This document shows, in pieces, positions 35,227 to 46,904 of a DNA stretch of 64,000 nt. Below the pieces are notes generated by a model, which saw only the letters and a program-made list of their open reading frames with translations, did no database searches and was not told the origin of the DNA. Positions within the stretch are counted from its first letter, which is position 1. Every line of letters starts with the position of its first letter. The DNA comes from Centrapalus pauciflorus. Its lineage: Eukaryota; Streptophyta; Magnoliopsida; Asterales; Asteraceae. The position numbers and the translations under genes are program-made. The DNA lies in assembly GCA_020465985.1 (NCBI GenBank), contig JAANYP010004869.1:1240001-1304000 (forward strand), given 5' to 3'.

Positions 35227-36683
35227 CTAAATTAAGTCAATATTTTGTGTAATTAAAATATTAAATTAAGATTATATAGATAAAAATAATTGTAAAATTT
35301 AATTGATTACAAATATGTATTCAATTTAATTAATTAAAATATTAAATTATTTTCATATATTAGTTATATAGATTAATTAAATATAATATAAAAATAATTT
35401 AAAGCTTAAAATTTAATTAATATTTTTAAATTTTCAAAATTCAATCTTTAAAGTCGCCTTAGAAATTCTAGATGTGATTTCAGATTTAAGACTTCAGACT
35501 TTAAAGTAACATCTTCAATTTCATACGTGATTTAACACTTTCAATATTTTATCATCACCACCACTAGATTTGGATTTTTTAACCATTCAAGGTGCAAAGT
35601 CCAAATACCTTCTATTGAGCTTCTTTCACCTGTCATCACAACCACTAAATCTTGGTTAGTTTTAAAGGTACAAAGTTAGGGTTTTGATAATTACTTATCT
35701 TTTTTTTTTTCTTCTTCTTATACATATATGGGTTTTTATAGAGACTTCCCTTATTGATAGTTTCTAAAACTTGTATGGTTTTTACATAGGTTTAAACTAA
35801 AATTTATGAAAATTTACAAATTTGTTTAGATTTCTTGCGTATTCATTTTCTTGATTCAAATTTTTTGAAACTTCTAATGAACTGAGATTTATGATTTGAA
35901 TTCCCTTTTAAGTTAAAAATTTTAGATCCGTACTCATTTGAGCGCCATATGTGTTTAAACTCAAAACCAATATAACAAACCCAACAAACAGCATATCATG
36001 ACTCCAATGTGATCAAATTACGCCATACTACAACATATATCAAGATTGGATTCATTTCTAAACTCTTTATGACAAACCCCATTGTGTGGGTTCTAGATTT
36101 CCAAATGGAAAAGAAGAAGAATAAAGAGAAGATGATGACGAAAGAATCACATACCTGTTAGAAACTGTGGATGAATTAAAAAAACGAACTAGGAATCACT
36201 TGGATGTTCTTCATGATCGTGCATATACGATTTCCTATAACAATTATCTGTTCTAATTGTGTGCACTCTGCACCTTCTGAAACTCGTTTTAGCTCCAATT
36301 AAAGCCAATAAACTTGGTCAATGAATTACATTAAAATAACAACAATACCTCACTAATAGGAAAGATCAAGATATTAGCTTCCCATCTTCCAAGATTTTGA
36401 TCATACTTAAAACCCTAACACCTTTTGTTCGTTCCTTTTTTTTAACACACACCAACTGTGTGTGTTTGTGTATGGAGTGATTGAGTTTACTAATTGGACA
36501 TCTCCACCCCTCCAAATTCACCATCTAACTCACCAATCACCATCCCTACTCACCCAATATCCTTTATCTCTGTAAACACAAAACTATATGACATTTTACC
36601 GATACTCTTAATAACTTCAAGTCTTAATAATATATGTCATTATTATGCTATTACAACAATATTAAGATTGGGTAATTACCTTA
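35227..36683. other. Intergenic DNA, no gene assigned
   Basis: A minus-strand leader-like region near 36,100-36,440 contains a possible donor after 'ttctaacag', but no protein-coding exon follows. The 69-codon frame at 36,494-36,703 runs into the adjoining MITE. Confidence 0.3.
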
Positions 36684-36692
36684 TAATTATAA

Positions 36693-37174
36693 GGGACAAT
36701 TGAGCAAAAAACTCTCAACTTGTCAGTTTTTTTGTGATTCTAAACTAATTAAAAAGCAGTAAATCAATGTTTTATCAATGGGTAACCGGTTGAAACCGGT
36801 TATTAATCATACATGGACCGCTAAATAACCTAATCGGAATAAGTTTTAATTGTTGAAAACGGTTCCCAAGTATTACACGTCATTTAAACCCCCGTCGATA
36901 ATTTTTATTGTAATTTTTAAACGGGATTACATCATTAACAGGAGTTTAAATGATGTGTAATACTTGGCAACCGATTTCAATAATTAATATTTATTCTACG
37001 TAGGTTATTTACCGGTCCACGTAGGATTAATAACCGGTTTCAACCGGTTATCCTTGATAAATCCTTGATTTACTGATTTTTAGTTAGTTTAGAGTTTTCT
37101 ATGCAAACGAGAAATGGTTTATGGTTTTAACCACGAAAAACTGGCAAGTTAGTGGTTTTTTGCACAATTATCCC
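36693..37174. mobile_element. MULE-type MITE with 9-bp target duplication
   Basis: The left end 'gggacaattgagcaaaaaac' is inverted at the right end ('gttttttgcacaattatccc'). TAATTATAA flanks both sides (36,684-36,692 and 37,175-37,183), a 9-bp duplication as made by Mutator-like elements. Arms of more than 150 bp are complementary, including 'ccggttgaaaccggttatta' on the left and its inverse near 37,030. It is non-coding. Confidence 0.8.
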
Positions 37175-37465
37175 TAATTATAAGGGTATTACAAATACAA
37201 AATATAAAAACAGATGTTATTAGTCACAAAAAATTCAAAACTTTATGTTATTAATGATAAAAAATAAATATAAATAATATTAATATAAACGAAAAAAAAA
37301 GATTGATACTATTTTTATCAATTGACTTTTTATACACATCTTTATTAGTTATTGGCTTTTAATTTTATTTTTAAAATTCAATCCATATAATTCCTAATAA
37401 AATCTCATTAGAATTTTGAAGTAAAAAATAGAGAGAATTTTATGTATATCCTTGTATACTTTAAA

Positions 37466-37871
37466 CTAGTTTATTACCCGCGTATACGCGGATATTTTTA
37501 ATATATATAAAATATAATAAACTAAAAGGTAAAAATATAAATATTATTTTTAAACAAATATATATATTAATGATATTATTATTTATTATGATCTATTAAT
37601 TTTGTATAATTCTACACACACATGAATAGTAATTATTTTTTAAAATATTTTAAACTTTTATTATATTATATTGTATGTAATAAGTTATTAGAGTATTAGA
37701 TTTTGTTGGATTTGATTTGATTTGAATTTAAAAGTAGATTATATTAGATATGGATAGGTATAAGTTAAATTTATTTTATTATTTTTAAACTATAAATGCC
37801 ACGTGTCGATTCACTGCGATGACACGTGGCTTCATGAGAGTTGAGTATAGTTACTCTTTTAATAGTATAGA
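37466..37871 (-). mobile_element. Short non-autonomous Helitron (H1)
   Basis: Read on the minus strand it begins TCTATACTATTAAAAGAGTA after an A. It ends with a perfect hairpin (ccgcgtatacgcgg) and CTAG before T, the Helitron signature of 5' TC, 3' hairpin-CTAG and insertion between A and T. A subterminal palindrome near the 5' end pairs gccacgtgtc with gacacgtggc. It is non-coding. Confidence 0.75.
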
Positions 37872-38038
37872 TAGATATTACACATATATCCTTGCAAATT
37901 TTTTTATTACATATATATCATTCTAAAACTTTAAATCTCACATATATGTCCAAATAACTATTTTAAATTTATTTTATCATTTAATTTTTTTTAATAATTA
38001 AACTACAATATTAAATCCCAACAAAAATAATATATCTA

Positions 38039-38524
38039 TCTATACTATTAAAAGAGTAATTATACTCATTTCTGGTGAAGCCACGTGTCGTCACCATGAA
38101 CCGACACGTGGCATTTATAGATTTTAAAAATAATAAAAAAATTCAAATCAAATCTACCCAAATCTAATATAATCCACTTTTAAAATTCAAATAAAATCAA
38201 ATCAAACAAAATTCAATACTCTACTAACTTATTAATTAAATCTATCCAAATCTAATATAATCCACTTTTAAATTCAAATCAAATCAATCAAACAAAATAT
38301 AATAATCTACCAATTTATTAATTATAAGATAATATAATAAAAGTTTAAAAAATATATATAAGAAAATAATTACCCTTCGTATATATTTAGAAATATACAA
38401 AATCAATAGGTCATAATAAATAATAATGTCATCTTATATGCTTTTGTTTAAAAAATAATATTTATATTTTTATCTTTTTATTTATTATACTTTATATACA
38501 TTAAAATATCCGCTAATAAACTAG
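38039..38524 (+). mobile_element. Short non-autonomous Helitron (H2), head-to-head with H1
   Basis: It begins TCTATACTATTAAAAGAGTA after an A, carries the same gccacgtgtc…gacacgtggc palindrome as H1, and ends 'gctaataaa' CTAG before T. The terminal hairpin seen in H1 is no longer intact. It lies in opposite orientation to H1, 167 bases away. Confidence 0.65.
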
Positions 38525-38635
38525 TTTAAAAAATAAAGAAATATTATTTTCTAAATTAATTCAATAATCAATTAATTAAGAAATGATATTTTTATAATTT
38601 TAAATGATGTAATTTTATTTAAAATAGTAATTTGG

Positions 38636-38642
<7 letters not shown>

Positions 38643-38716
<74 letters not shown>
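38643..38716. repeat. (TA)n microsatellite
   Basis: Long TA array bounding the left side of MITE B2. Confidence 0.9.
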
Positions 38717-38718
<2 letters not shown>

Positions 38719-39146
38719 TTTGGGTTCAAATGAGTACCACTAGTTTTGCGGAGTACCGGAGGTACCTCGCTTAAGATCATTTTTTTTGAAATTTTTTTTC
38801 ATAATCATGTTTAAATTAATAATACAAGACTACTTGCAAAAAATCACACCTAAACACACACTACAACTATGTGAAACGTGTGTGTTCACATGAAGTGTGC
38901 TGTTGTGAACGTGTGTTCACAACTAAGCATGTTCACATGAATTTTTTCACGTTCACATGACTTTTAAGATGATAGAAAGTGTAAATGTATATAATTTTTT
39001 ACGTATAGTCTTATATTATTTGTATCTAAATGAATATGAAAAAAAATTCAAAAAAAAAACTTTTTTTCAGAGCAAGTTCACATCTGAAACTCGTGTGTTC
39101 ACAGGTACTCACGGTACTCTGCATTTTTTAGGTACTCACACGAACC

Positions 39147-39147
<1 letters not shown>
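38717..39147 (-). mobile_element. Family-B MITE (B2), inverted copy of B1
   Basis: It starts 'tgggttcaaatgagtaccac' and ends 'ggtactcacacgaacca', the reverse of B1 at 3491-3915, with the same palindromic core. TA arrays flank both sides. The 87-codon frame across it is an artefact. Confidence 0.75.

Positions 39148-39149
<2 letters not shown>

Positions 39150-39213
<64 letters not shown>
39150..39213. repeat. (TA)n microsatellite
   Basis: About 30 TA units at the right edge of MITE B2, only about 150 bases upstream of the PP2C promoter. Confidence 0.9.
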
Positions 39214-39216
<3 letters not shown>

Positions 39217-39362
39217 TTAAGGATTTAGAAGGATATATATGTCATAAGAAAGTTTGTAAGGATATGTATATTGTTTACAATGATACATATGAAATTCGGA
39301 TAAACTCGAGAACCAAAATTTTCAAAACCACCAAAATCACGAAGACACCAACCCTTGATGTC

Positions 39363-39370
39363 CTATAAAA
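39363..39370 (+). promoter_or_regulatory. Possible TATA box of the PP2C gene
   Basis: ctataaaa lies about 750 bases before the ATG. The intervening leader probably contains an intron ending at tctgtttcag (40,101-40,110) or, alternatively, at 39,957 (ttaaatttgcag). Confidence 0.35.
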
Positions 39371-40121
39371 TGTGATAGACAAGAAGCCAAGGAAACAGAA
39401 ACTCCGATTATCCCTCTTTCCTTAATTCCTGAGTTTCTGTTCATCTTATTTATATATTCCCCTATTTCATTAGGGTTTCCTTTTTGTTTGGTCTTCCTCG
39501 TTCAACCTTCCATATTCATTGGATACATACAGATAAGGTTCTTATTTTGTCTCCATCTCTATCTACTCTCCTTCTGTATCGATACATATCTTGACTGACT
39601 TGTACGTAGATGTTAATTTATTGCTTATTCTTATGCTAACCAGCTTCGAGTTTCTGGTAAAACTTCTGACATTTGACGTATTACTTGTTAAATATGCTTG
39701 CGTGTGTTCATATCTGATCGTTACTCCGTCTGTTAGGGCAAGAAACAAAGGCCCGCACTTCAATTTTTGAAGTCAAATATAATTATACTTTTCAAAACCA
39801 GAAAACCCTCTTTTAGTAAATTGACTATTACCAGCAATCCAGCATTGTTTATTACTCGTCTATGTGATGTAGTTTGATGTCATGAGCGAAATTGGATGAT
39901 TTTGATGGCGTATCTGCTTTGTAGGTTTCTCATATGCCGATTTTTAAATTTGCAGGAAATTGTATTCTATGCAGATGACAGGATACAGAGTACATCTGAA
40001 TTGATTTAGAATTAGGGAGTTGTAAATGCTTTTTAGCTATATATGATGATTACATCCCACAACGGCCATAGCAACTGGTTAATTTTTGAAATTAGGGTGT
40101 TCTGTTTCAGAAAGTAAAAGT

Positions 40122-41879
40122 ATGCCAACGAGGTCTCTTTCTAAGTTTAATATCCCTTTTGGTTTTGGACTTCGGAAAGGCATTAAACTGCAAAGTAAAA
40201 ACCAGGTCCCGCAGAGGAGTGTGGTTTGCCATCGATCAGGTTTCTGTAAAGCCGATAACGGCAACCGTTTATCTTTAAAACCAGGAAAAGCCCTCGTCTC
40301 GAAATCAAATTGTGAATCTGGGAATCTGTGGAAAGATATTCAAGTTGCAGGTGTTATCAAGTTGCATTCTTGTATATTTGTATCAAGGTTTAGTAGCAGT
40401 CAGTTTGTTGGGCATACCAGGAGCCCATATTTTCCCAAATCTATGGCTACTTCTGGTTCTGTGTCTGCGTCTGGGGATCTTATTGTTGATAGTTTAATTT
40501 CGAGTTGTGGCAATGTGTCAAATGTTGCAAGACGTACTGGTCAATTTGTGGAAAGAAACAGCAGGAGTTTCCATGCAGCTAGTGTGGGTATGAAAAATAG
40601 AGGACCAAGTAAGAGCCAGGGAGTTCATGGGTATTTTATATTTGGTATTACTCACTCACCGATCAACATTAATACATTTGGTGGGCAATTGCGAAGAAGA
40701 TGCAACACTTCCTCTTCAACATGTTATTCCGACAGTGGGGTTTCAGATGGGGTACTGAAAGAGTCATCATCGCATGATGAAACGATTACAAGTCTTGCTA
40801 TCGAAGCTGATGGGTATCTATGTCTGGCTTGGTTACCTTTTCTGTTATGTTTTAAAATGTCTCCTTGGCATTTATGCTATTTTTTTCTGTACTTGAAATA
40901 GGAACGTGGTTTGTGCTAGAACGTTAAAGCTAGTATCTGGATCCTCTTACCTGCCACATCCTGATAAGGAAGCAACTGGTGGAGAGGATGCTCACTTCAT
41001 TTGTGTAGACGAACAAGTAATTGGTGTAGCAGATGGAGTTGGTGGCTGGGCCGATGTTGGCATTAATGCTGGAGAATATTCCCGTTCTCTCATGTCTAAT
41101 TCCGTTAGAGCAATAAAGGGTGAACCTAAGGAAGGCATTGACCCAGCCAGGGTGTTGGCTAAAGCTCACTCAGCTACAATAGCCAAGGGCTCATCCACAG
41201 CATGCATCATAGCCCTCAAAGATGAGGTTCGTAGTGTTTTATTATTATTATTATTTACTTAGCTATCTTCCATTTGGAATGTAAACATATCTAGCCAACA
41301 AATGAGTGATTATGTTTGTTACACATTCTTTTTTTAATTATCTGGTCTTCTTTCACAGCAGGGTCTTCATGCCATTAATCTTGGGGATAGTGGATTCGTT
41401 GTAATCCGAGATGGATGCACCATATTTCAGTCCCCTGTACAACAGCATGACTTCAATTTTACGTATCAACTAGCAAACAGCAATGAAGGTGATCAGCCAA
41501 GTTCTGGTCAAGTAAGTTATGCAAGTTGAAAATTGTTCCCTTTATATGCGAAACATATCACACATTCACGTAATTTGAATTATTAATCAAACAGGTTTTC
41601 AATATACCCGTGGCAGCGGGTGATGTTATTGTTGCGGGTACCGATGGATTGTTTGACAACTTGTACAACAATGAAGTGACTGCCCTTGTGGTTCAAGGAG
41701 TCAGGTCAAGGGTGAGCCCTGAGACAATGGCAAAAAATATAGCGGAAATGGCACGTGTGAAAGCCCTAGACAGGAAACGACAGTCCCCATTCTCTGCTGC
41801 AGCTCAGGAAGCTGGTTTCCGTTATTATGGCGGTAAACTTGATGATATAACCGTCGTCGTGTCATTTGTGACAGGCTGA
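40122..41879 (+). CDS. PP2C-family protein phosphatase, four exons
   Basis: A Mg2+/Mn2+-dependent Ser/Thr phosphatase of the PP2C family, closest in my recollection to the plant PP2C55-like / yeast Ptc7-like branch. Proposed exons are 40,122-40,813, 40,902-41,226, 41,359-41,511 and 41,595-41,879, all with GT-AG borders, giving 484 residues. The N-terminal ~230 residues are Ser/Arg-rich and poorly conserved, beginning MPTRSLSKFN, and could hold a plastid or mitochondrial targeting peptide. The catalytic domain follows: GGEDAHF with Asp260, VADGVGGW with Asp275, GSSTACI, NLGDSGF with Asp349, AGTDGLFDN with Asp407, and KLDDITVVV with Asp473/474 near the end. These are the metal-binding acidic residues of the fold and all are present. 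The start was chosen as the first ATG after a good acceptor. Exon 3 has a CAGCAG acceptor that may add or omit Gln340. Confidence 0.9.
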
Positions 41880-42199
41880 ATTGATGGGTGAGAGTTTGTT
41901 TCAGCGTGGGTTTTTCTTTTTTGTTTTGTTTTCAAAACGTATTCGTCGCAAAAGATCAAACAACTTAGATGAGAGATGTATTGTTTTACTTTGTCACATT
42001 CGTTTTATTATGATATTCGTTTGACCATTGCTTTTAAACGATTTGTTAGATTATTATTATAAAATATAAAGTAAAACGGCGTGAATTCACTGGCTCACAT
42101 CCGCAAAAATTGTTTATATAAATATGATTTTCATTTCTAATTACATTTTTTAGACTTGTTGATATTGCAGTCATGAATATTGCATAGCATCATCCTTCA
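41880..42199. other. 3' region of the PP2C gene
   Basis: T-rich sequence follows the stop, as expected for a plant 3' untranslated region. No clear polyadenylation signal was chosen. Confidence 0.4.
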
Positions 42200-42497
42200 G
42201 ATTTATCATCTCAAGCATCATTCAACTTTTACGTTTTCGTCTCTTAATGTTATTTATTTCAGAAAAGTTTATTAGTTAATTTTTTTTTGGTTTTGTAAAA
42301 TTTGACTATTAGAGCATAGCTATAATTGGTAAACTAGGATTTTAAAAGCTGAAAAATCAGGTTTTAATAGTCAAATTTTATTAAATAAAAAAGAAAAAAA
42401 ACAACTTAAAATTTTTTTTTGAAAAAAAGGGATACGAAAACTCAAAAAACTATAAAAATACATTAGTTTTTTTTTTCTTTTTCTTAATAAACCCATA
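42200..42497. mobile_element. Fold-back MITE, family E (copy 2)
   Basis: 'acttttacgttttcgtctct' on the left pairs loosely with 'gggatacgaaaactcaaaaa' on the right. Inner arms 'aaatttgactatta' and 'taatagtcaaattt' pair well. The same phrases occur in copy 1 at 34,962-35,226. Edges are approximate. Confidence 0.5.
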
Positions 42498-43414
42498 AAA
42501 AATTACAAAACTGAATCGGAACTTTAAGAACCCTACCAATAGATACTGCTTCCGGTTGGCCCAAATGCCCTATTCCAGCACTCTCATTCTAGTTTCGAGT
42601 TCTGCATCTTATTGAATCTGAACCACATGCAAAAGGATAGGCGATTTGATCCAAATATAAAATATTTGGGTGTGTTTGGGCCTACTATTATAAGTTAATA
42701 TGCCAAGTGGGCTGAATTTAAAATCCGTTTCTTATTACGACCCAAACAGGCCGAAATGAACAATGTTGCTTCTGCCGAAATCCCACCCTATGATTTTTTT
42801 TTCTTTTCTGTTTTTCATACAATTAAGATGGAAAAGTTGGAGTCGAGCATTTCAAGATGGGTGACTCAATTTAAAATTTTAAATCGAGTTAACCTCGAGC
42901 AACTCAAGTAGACTTTTGAATGAAGCTTGAAAATTAAAATTCTTGACCCGTTAAGACTTAAGGTTGTCAATATAAACTTAATAAATTTTACCTTTTGTGC
43001 ATCTACACACAATTACCTTTATTTAATACACGACGGGTTGTATTTTTTGGAAAGCCTTCGATGTCTTCCTATGAAAAAATCCATTGTTATTTGGGTATAC
43101 GCGTTGGGTTGGCAGTCAAACAAGGTCGTTTATATGATGTAAATTGTTTTAATTAACGGTGCTTGTGAAAACTCATGACATTGGGTAATGGATATTATAT
43201 ACGTTATTGTCACATGTGTATTGTAAATGACGTGACATTTCGTCGGGTTTGGAGGGTGTTGCAACATGTGTATGGGCATGATAATTTATTGAGCTCTCTT
43301 GAGTGCTATTTACATTGGGTAAGGGCAAATTCTATGGATTTTTTTATTTTTCATCCCTTTCTTTTATCCGTTATTGTTAAGTGATTAATTTATTATCAAA
43401 TGTAGAATATTAAA
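42498..43414. other. Intergenic DNA, no gene seen
   Basis: Mixed-composition sequence. Two adjacent frames at 42,927-43,142 and 43,175-43,384 of about 70 codons show no recognisable motif. Confidence 0.35.
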
Positions 43415-43876
43415 GGGATAATTATACAAAAAACCCTCAAGTTGAATCATTTTTGTAATTAAAACCACTAATCATTTTTCATTACACAAAAAAACTCCAA
43501 CCAGCAAAATCTCACGGAATTGGGATAATAATGGTTAATACTGATTGAAAGTCGTAGGCCGCCGTTGATAAGTCATCAGTTTCCACCAGAATTTCAACGA
43601 AAAAGTAAATTCCAATAAAAAAACACAGATTCCAATAAAGAAATCAACAACAATGTGAATTTGAATTACAAAACACAGACAAATGAGTTCACTAGAAAGA
43701 AGGTTCATTGGAAACGAAGGGTGCTCAGCAGATTGTAATCGGTTCATTAGGTTGCAAGTCGATTTTTAGGGAAAAAACTATATTTTGATAAGTTTTAGCC
43801 TTCTGCAATGAAAAATAATTAAGAGTTTTAATCACAAAAATGGTTCAACTTGAGCGTTTTTTAGCACAAATTTGCC
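43415..43876. mobile_element. MULE-type MITE, second copy type
   Basis: The left end 'gggataattatacaaaaaac' and the inverse of the right end (ggcaaatttgtgctaaaaaa) are imperfect inverted repeats of the same design as the element at 36,693. Flanks are aatattaaa (43,406-43,414) and aatattaag (43,877-43,885), a 9-bp duplication with one mismatch. Inner arms such as 'ttgtaattaaaaccact' are complementary on the far side. Confidence 0.7.
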
Positions 43877-43885
43877 AATATTAAG

Positions 43886-44761
43886 TTAATAGATTGTTAT
43901 TTGTTTAACACTAACTCACTAAGTGTCTAAGTTAAATATTAGATTAATATATTGTTATTGTTGATTTATTGATATAAGCATTGTTAATTGTTTCATCTTA
44001 TTAGACAATATGAGCCGGTTTTTGAAAAAAAAAAAAAGTTACCAATATCCAAAAAAAATTTGATTTGCATTGTTTCGGACGATAATATAATAACCTATTT
44101 ACAAAGATGAAAACTTGTAGAGGACAACTGTAGAATCTAATTTCTTTCGGTTTATAATGATTAATTAAATTATAGTTTTTACTTATTTGATTTTTATTTA
44201 ATCAAGATGAACTGGTATGAATTTTCAAGATCTGAAATTTTTTGAAAGAACCACAAACACTCATACTCTTATAACATTATTAAATTCTAACCCCATAAAC
44301 AAATTTCCTGAATCTACAATTGTGTTATTGTGATTTTGAACTCACTCCGAAATGAAGTTATAAGAGAGAGGGGAGTGGTCATCCCGTCGGTGTAGCGAGG
44401 TGCCATATCGGATGGCCTCGATCGGGAACACCACCCCAGGCATAGCGACCCCAGAATGGAGCATCTCTCTCGGCTTCTCATCCTTCTCGGGCTCCCATGT
44501 TCTCTTTATCCCTCTCTATCTCTTTTTCTTATATTTTTTTTTTACAAAAGTCATATATATTTAATTTCTTTTTCTTTTATCATCTATAAACACGTTCATC
44601 TTATTTTTTTTACACACTCTTTTTTACAACTTCAACATATCTCTTTTATATACATAATCCATTTCCTTTATTTGAAATTTATTTTTGATGGAGTCGTATA
44701 TGTATACATTTTCGTCTTCGTGTGAAGACAAATACGAGTGGAATTGACAAACACTTGTATC
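43886..44761. other. Intergenic DNA with a GC-rich patch
   Basis: At 44,360-44,480 a GC-rich segment contains 'gtcatcccgtcggtgtagcg' and 'cctcgatcgggaacaccacc', unlike its surroundings and probably a transposon fragment. The 89-codon frame at 44,456-44,725 is a T-rich low-complexity chance frame. Confidence 0.35.
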
Positions 44762-44766
44762 CTTTG
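44762..44766. repeat. 5-bp target duplication of the solo LTR, left copy
   Basis: CTTTG, repeated at 46,791-46,795. Confidence 0.8.
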
Positions 44767-45714
44767 TGAGACGTCCTTGTTAATTAATGATATAATTGTA
44801 GCAATCACCAGGATCGACTAACAACCCAATGAGTATCATAATAATTGAAATTGAATACTTAAATTAGAACTAAGCACATCCACACTAAAGCAATAGAATA
44901 CATGTCTACAGTGATAAAAGTCTAACTATTACATCAACATAATTGTTTTAGAAGTAATGAATCCCAACCCAAAGCTATTACATTCAAGTACCAATAGCTT
45001 CTATAGTCTCCGGGATATTGATTTGATATGCTTAAGATGAAGGTCCAGCTACACTCTTGTCTTTGCCTGTAAACAATGTGAGTCAACAGTAAGCTAAATG
45101 CTTAGTGAGATAACAGATTATACATACAACAAATATTTCTTTACATGCAATGCTTAACCATGGGCAGTGTAAGCCCCATGTATGTGAAAACGGCAGTGAA
45201 AGCTCAATGTGTGAGTAAACCATGCAGTGCTAGCATGGGGTGGCAGTTCAATATGCTGATCGGGGATGTGCCGAACCTGATGGGATACGAGTGGGATGAT
45301 CAGTCCCCGACAGTGGCCTGCTGTCAGCCCCAGTCCAGGTCGCATCAGATTATGAAGTAATGATCATGCAGTGCAAGCATGATGTAAATAGATGCACTTT
45401 CAAATGAACGCAAGCTACATGTGTGTTACATGTCAAGTACGAGTGTGCATCATAACAACAAATCATTTCATGAGTGCCAAATGAAGTATATGAACAACGT
45501 GAACATGCCATTGAATGTATAAACATGAATGCAAAAACAATAAATGTTCGAATGACAATCTGTTACTCACAGTGATTGGTTTTGTGACTTGATCCTGAAT
45601 CAATGTGTGTTTTGATAACACCACAATGATCTGTAAAGTAGGTGTAATAGTGATGTAATGTCAGTAATTGCTTAAAAATTGTATTTTGTAATTTTAAATG
45701 TATTGGGTTCTGAA

Positions 45715-46032
45715 TTCGGACCACATCCGAATTCGGATGGTCCGAATTGTAAATGGTCCGAATTTGGGGTGATGGTCCGAAGTTGGTTGGATCCGAATTG
45801 GGGTCCGAAACAGGTATTGTCCGAAATTGGTCCTTGGTCCGAATTTGGCTATGTCCGAAATTGTGGGGGTCCGAATTTGGAAGCATCTGAAATTAGGATG
45901 GGGATCCGAATTGGGGAAGGATCCGAAATTGGGATGGAACCGAAATGGGGAGTGTCCGAAATGAGTATGATCCGAAATGGTTTGAACAGGACCCGAATTC
46001 GGATGGTCCGAATTCGGTCCACAAGGATCCGA
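45715..46032 (-). repeat. Degenerate ~18-bp 'ggtccgaattngg' repeats in the solo LTR
   Basis: The phrase tccgaa occurs about twenty times over 320 bases with spacers of 8-20 bases, in the LTR region upstream of the shared donor-like motif. Both strands give N/S/D/P-rich pseudo-proteins, which are not genes. Confidence 0.85.
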
Positions 46033-46526
46033 GTTCATACTTAGTAATTTCCAACATTTTTCCAGAAATAATATTTGGGTCATTTTTGCATGTTTTGAGT
46101 CTAATATTGCAGCTATAAGCTTATATGTACTAAATCAACTTATAATATAACAGTAATGTACCAAAACAACCCATTTTTCGTCCATTTTTCTTCATGTCTT
46201 CGAAGAACACACACTAAACACACACATAATTTCAGAAATCACATTTAGACTTTGAATCTGATTCTGAAATTTTGTATACTACAACATATATGCTCGATTT
46301 ACACATTTCAACAATCATCTCCAACATGCATCACGTTTGCAACCTAAATCCTTTGATTCGGTTTTCACCCAAACCGAACCAAAAACTCTAAAATTCGTAT
46401 ATATAAAAAGATGTTTACCTCAGATCGATGATTGTAGTAGTTATAGTCCTAATTTCCAACTTGATTCCAGCTTTTTGCACTTCAAATTGTTGATTCTTGT
46501 GTGTTCTCGGATTAGAACCGTGAGTT

Positions 46527-46556
46527 TAGAGAGAGAGAGAGAGAGTGAGAGACGGT
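46527..46556. repeat. (GA)n tract in the solo LTR
   Basis: On the minus strand this is a CT-rich tract, likely in the transcribed leader of the LTR. Confidence 0.75.
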
Positions 46557-46790
46557 TGGGAGTAGAGAGAGAAGGAGATTTGTCAAAATGAAGGCTTTTC
46601 CTTCTTTTATTTGTATTTTTGACCCATTTGCATAACACACCCCTCAACTTCGTAATTTCCTTATTTCACTAATAATATGAACAAGATTTGCTTAAATCAT
46701 AAGTAACTTAAATTAATATAGTCATCCAAAATTACAATAATTAAATCTTAAAATCGTAAATTACATATAATTAAAATTTGGGATGTTACA

Positions 46791-46795
46791 CTTTG
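46791..46795. repeat. 5-bp target duplication of the solo LTR, right copy
   Basis: CTTTG, matching 44,762-44,766. Confidence 0.8.
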
Positions 46796-46904
46796 TACAT
46801 GCCACATTTTCATATCGTAATCAACCTACACAAAGATTCGTTATATATAGAAATCATAAAGCTGTAAATCTTACAATATTTCTTTTCATAAAATCCCGTC
46901 TTTG

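Larger units (their letters stand above)
44767..46790 (-). mobile_element. Solo LTR of a chromovirus-type retrotransposon, 2024 bp
   Basis: Read on the minus strand it begins TGTAACATCCCAAATTTT, the same start type as the LTRs at 10,311 and 16,384, and ends GTCTCA. Exact CTTTG duplications flank it, so it is a complete LTR left behind by recombination between two LTRs. It shares with the larger LTRs the phrase accaatcactgtgagt (45,565-45,580 on the minus strand) and a downstream acceptor-like 'ttgtttacag'. It differs elsewhere, so it belongs to a related family, not the same one. Frames inside it (45,145-46,083) are repeat-derived. Confidence 0.88.

Noticed and set aside
45563..46083. Overlapping 107-129 codon frames on both strands, rich in N, S, D and P or G and W
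   Set aside because: Generated by the 'ggtccgaatt' repeats of the solo LTR. Presence on both strands and repeat periodicity argue against coding.
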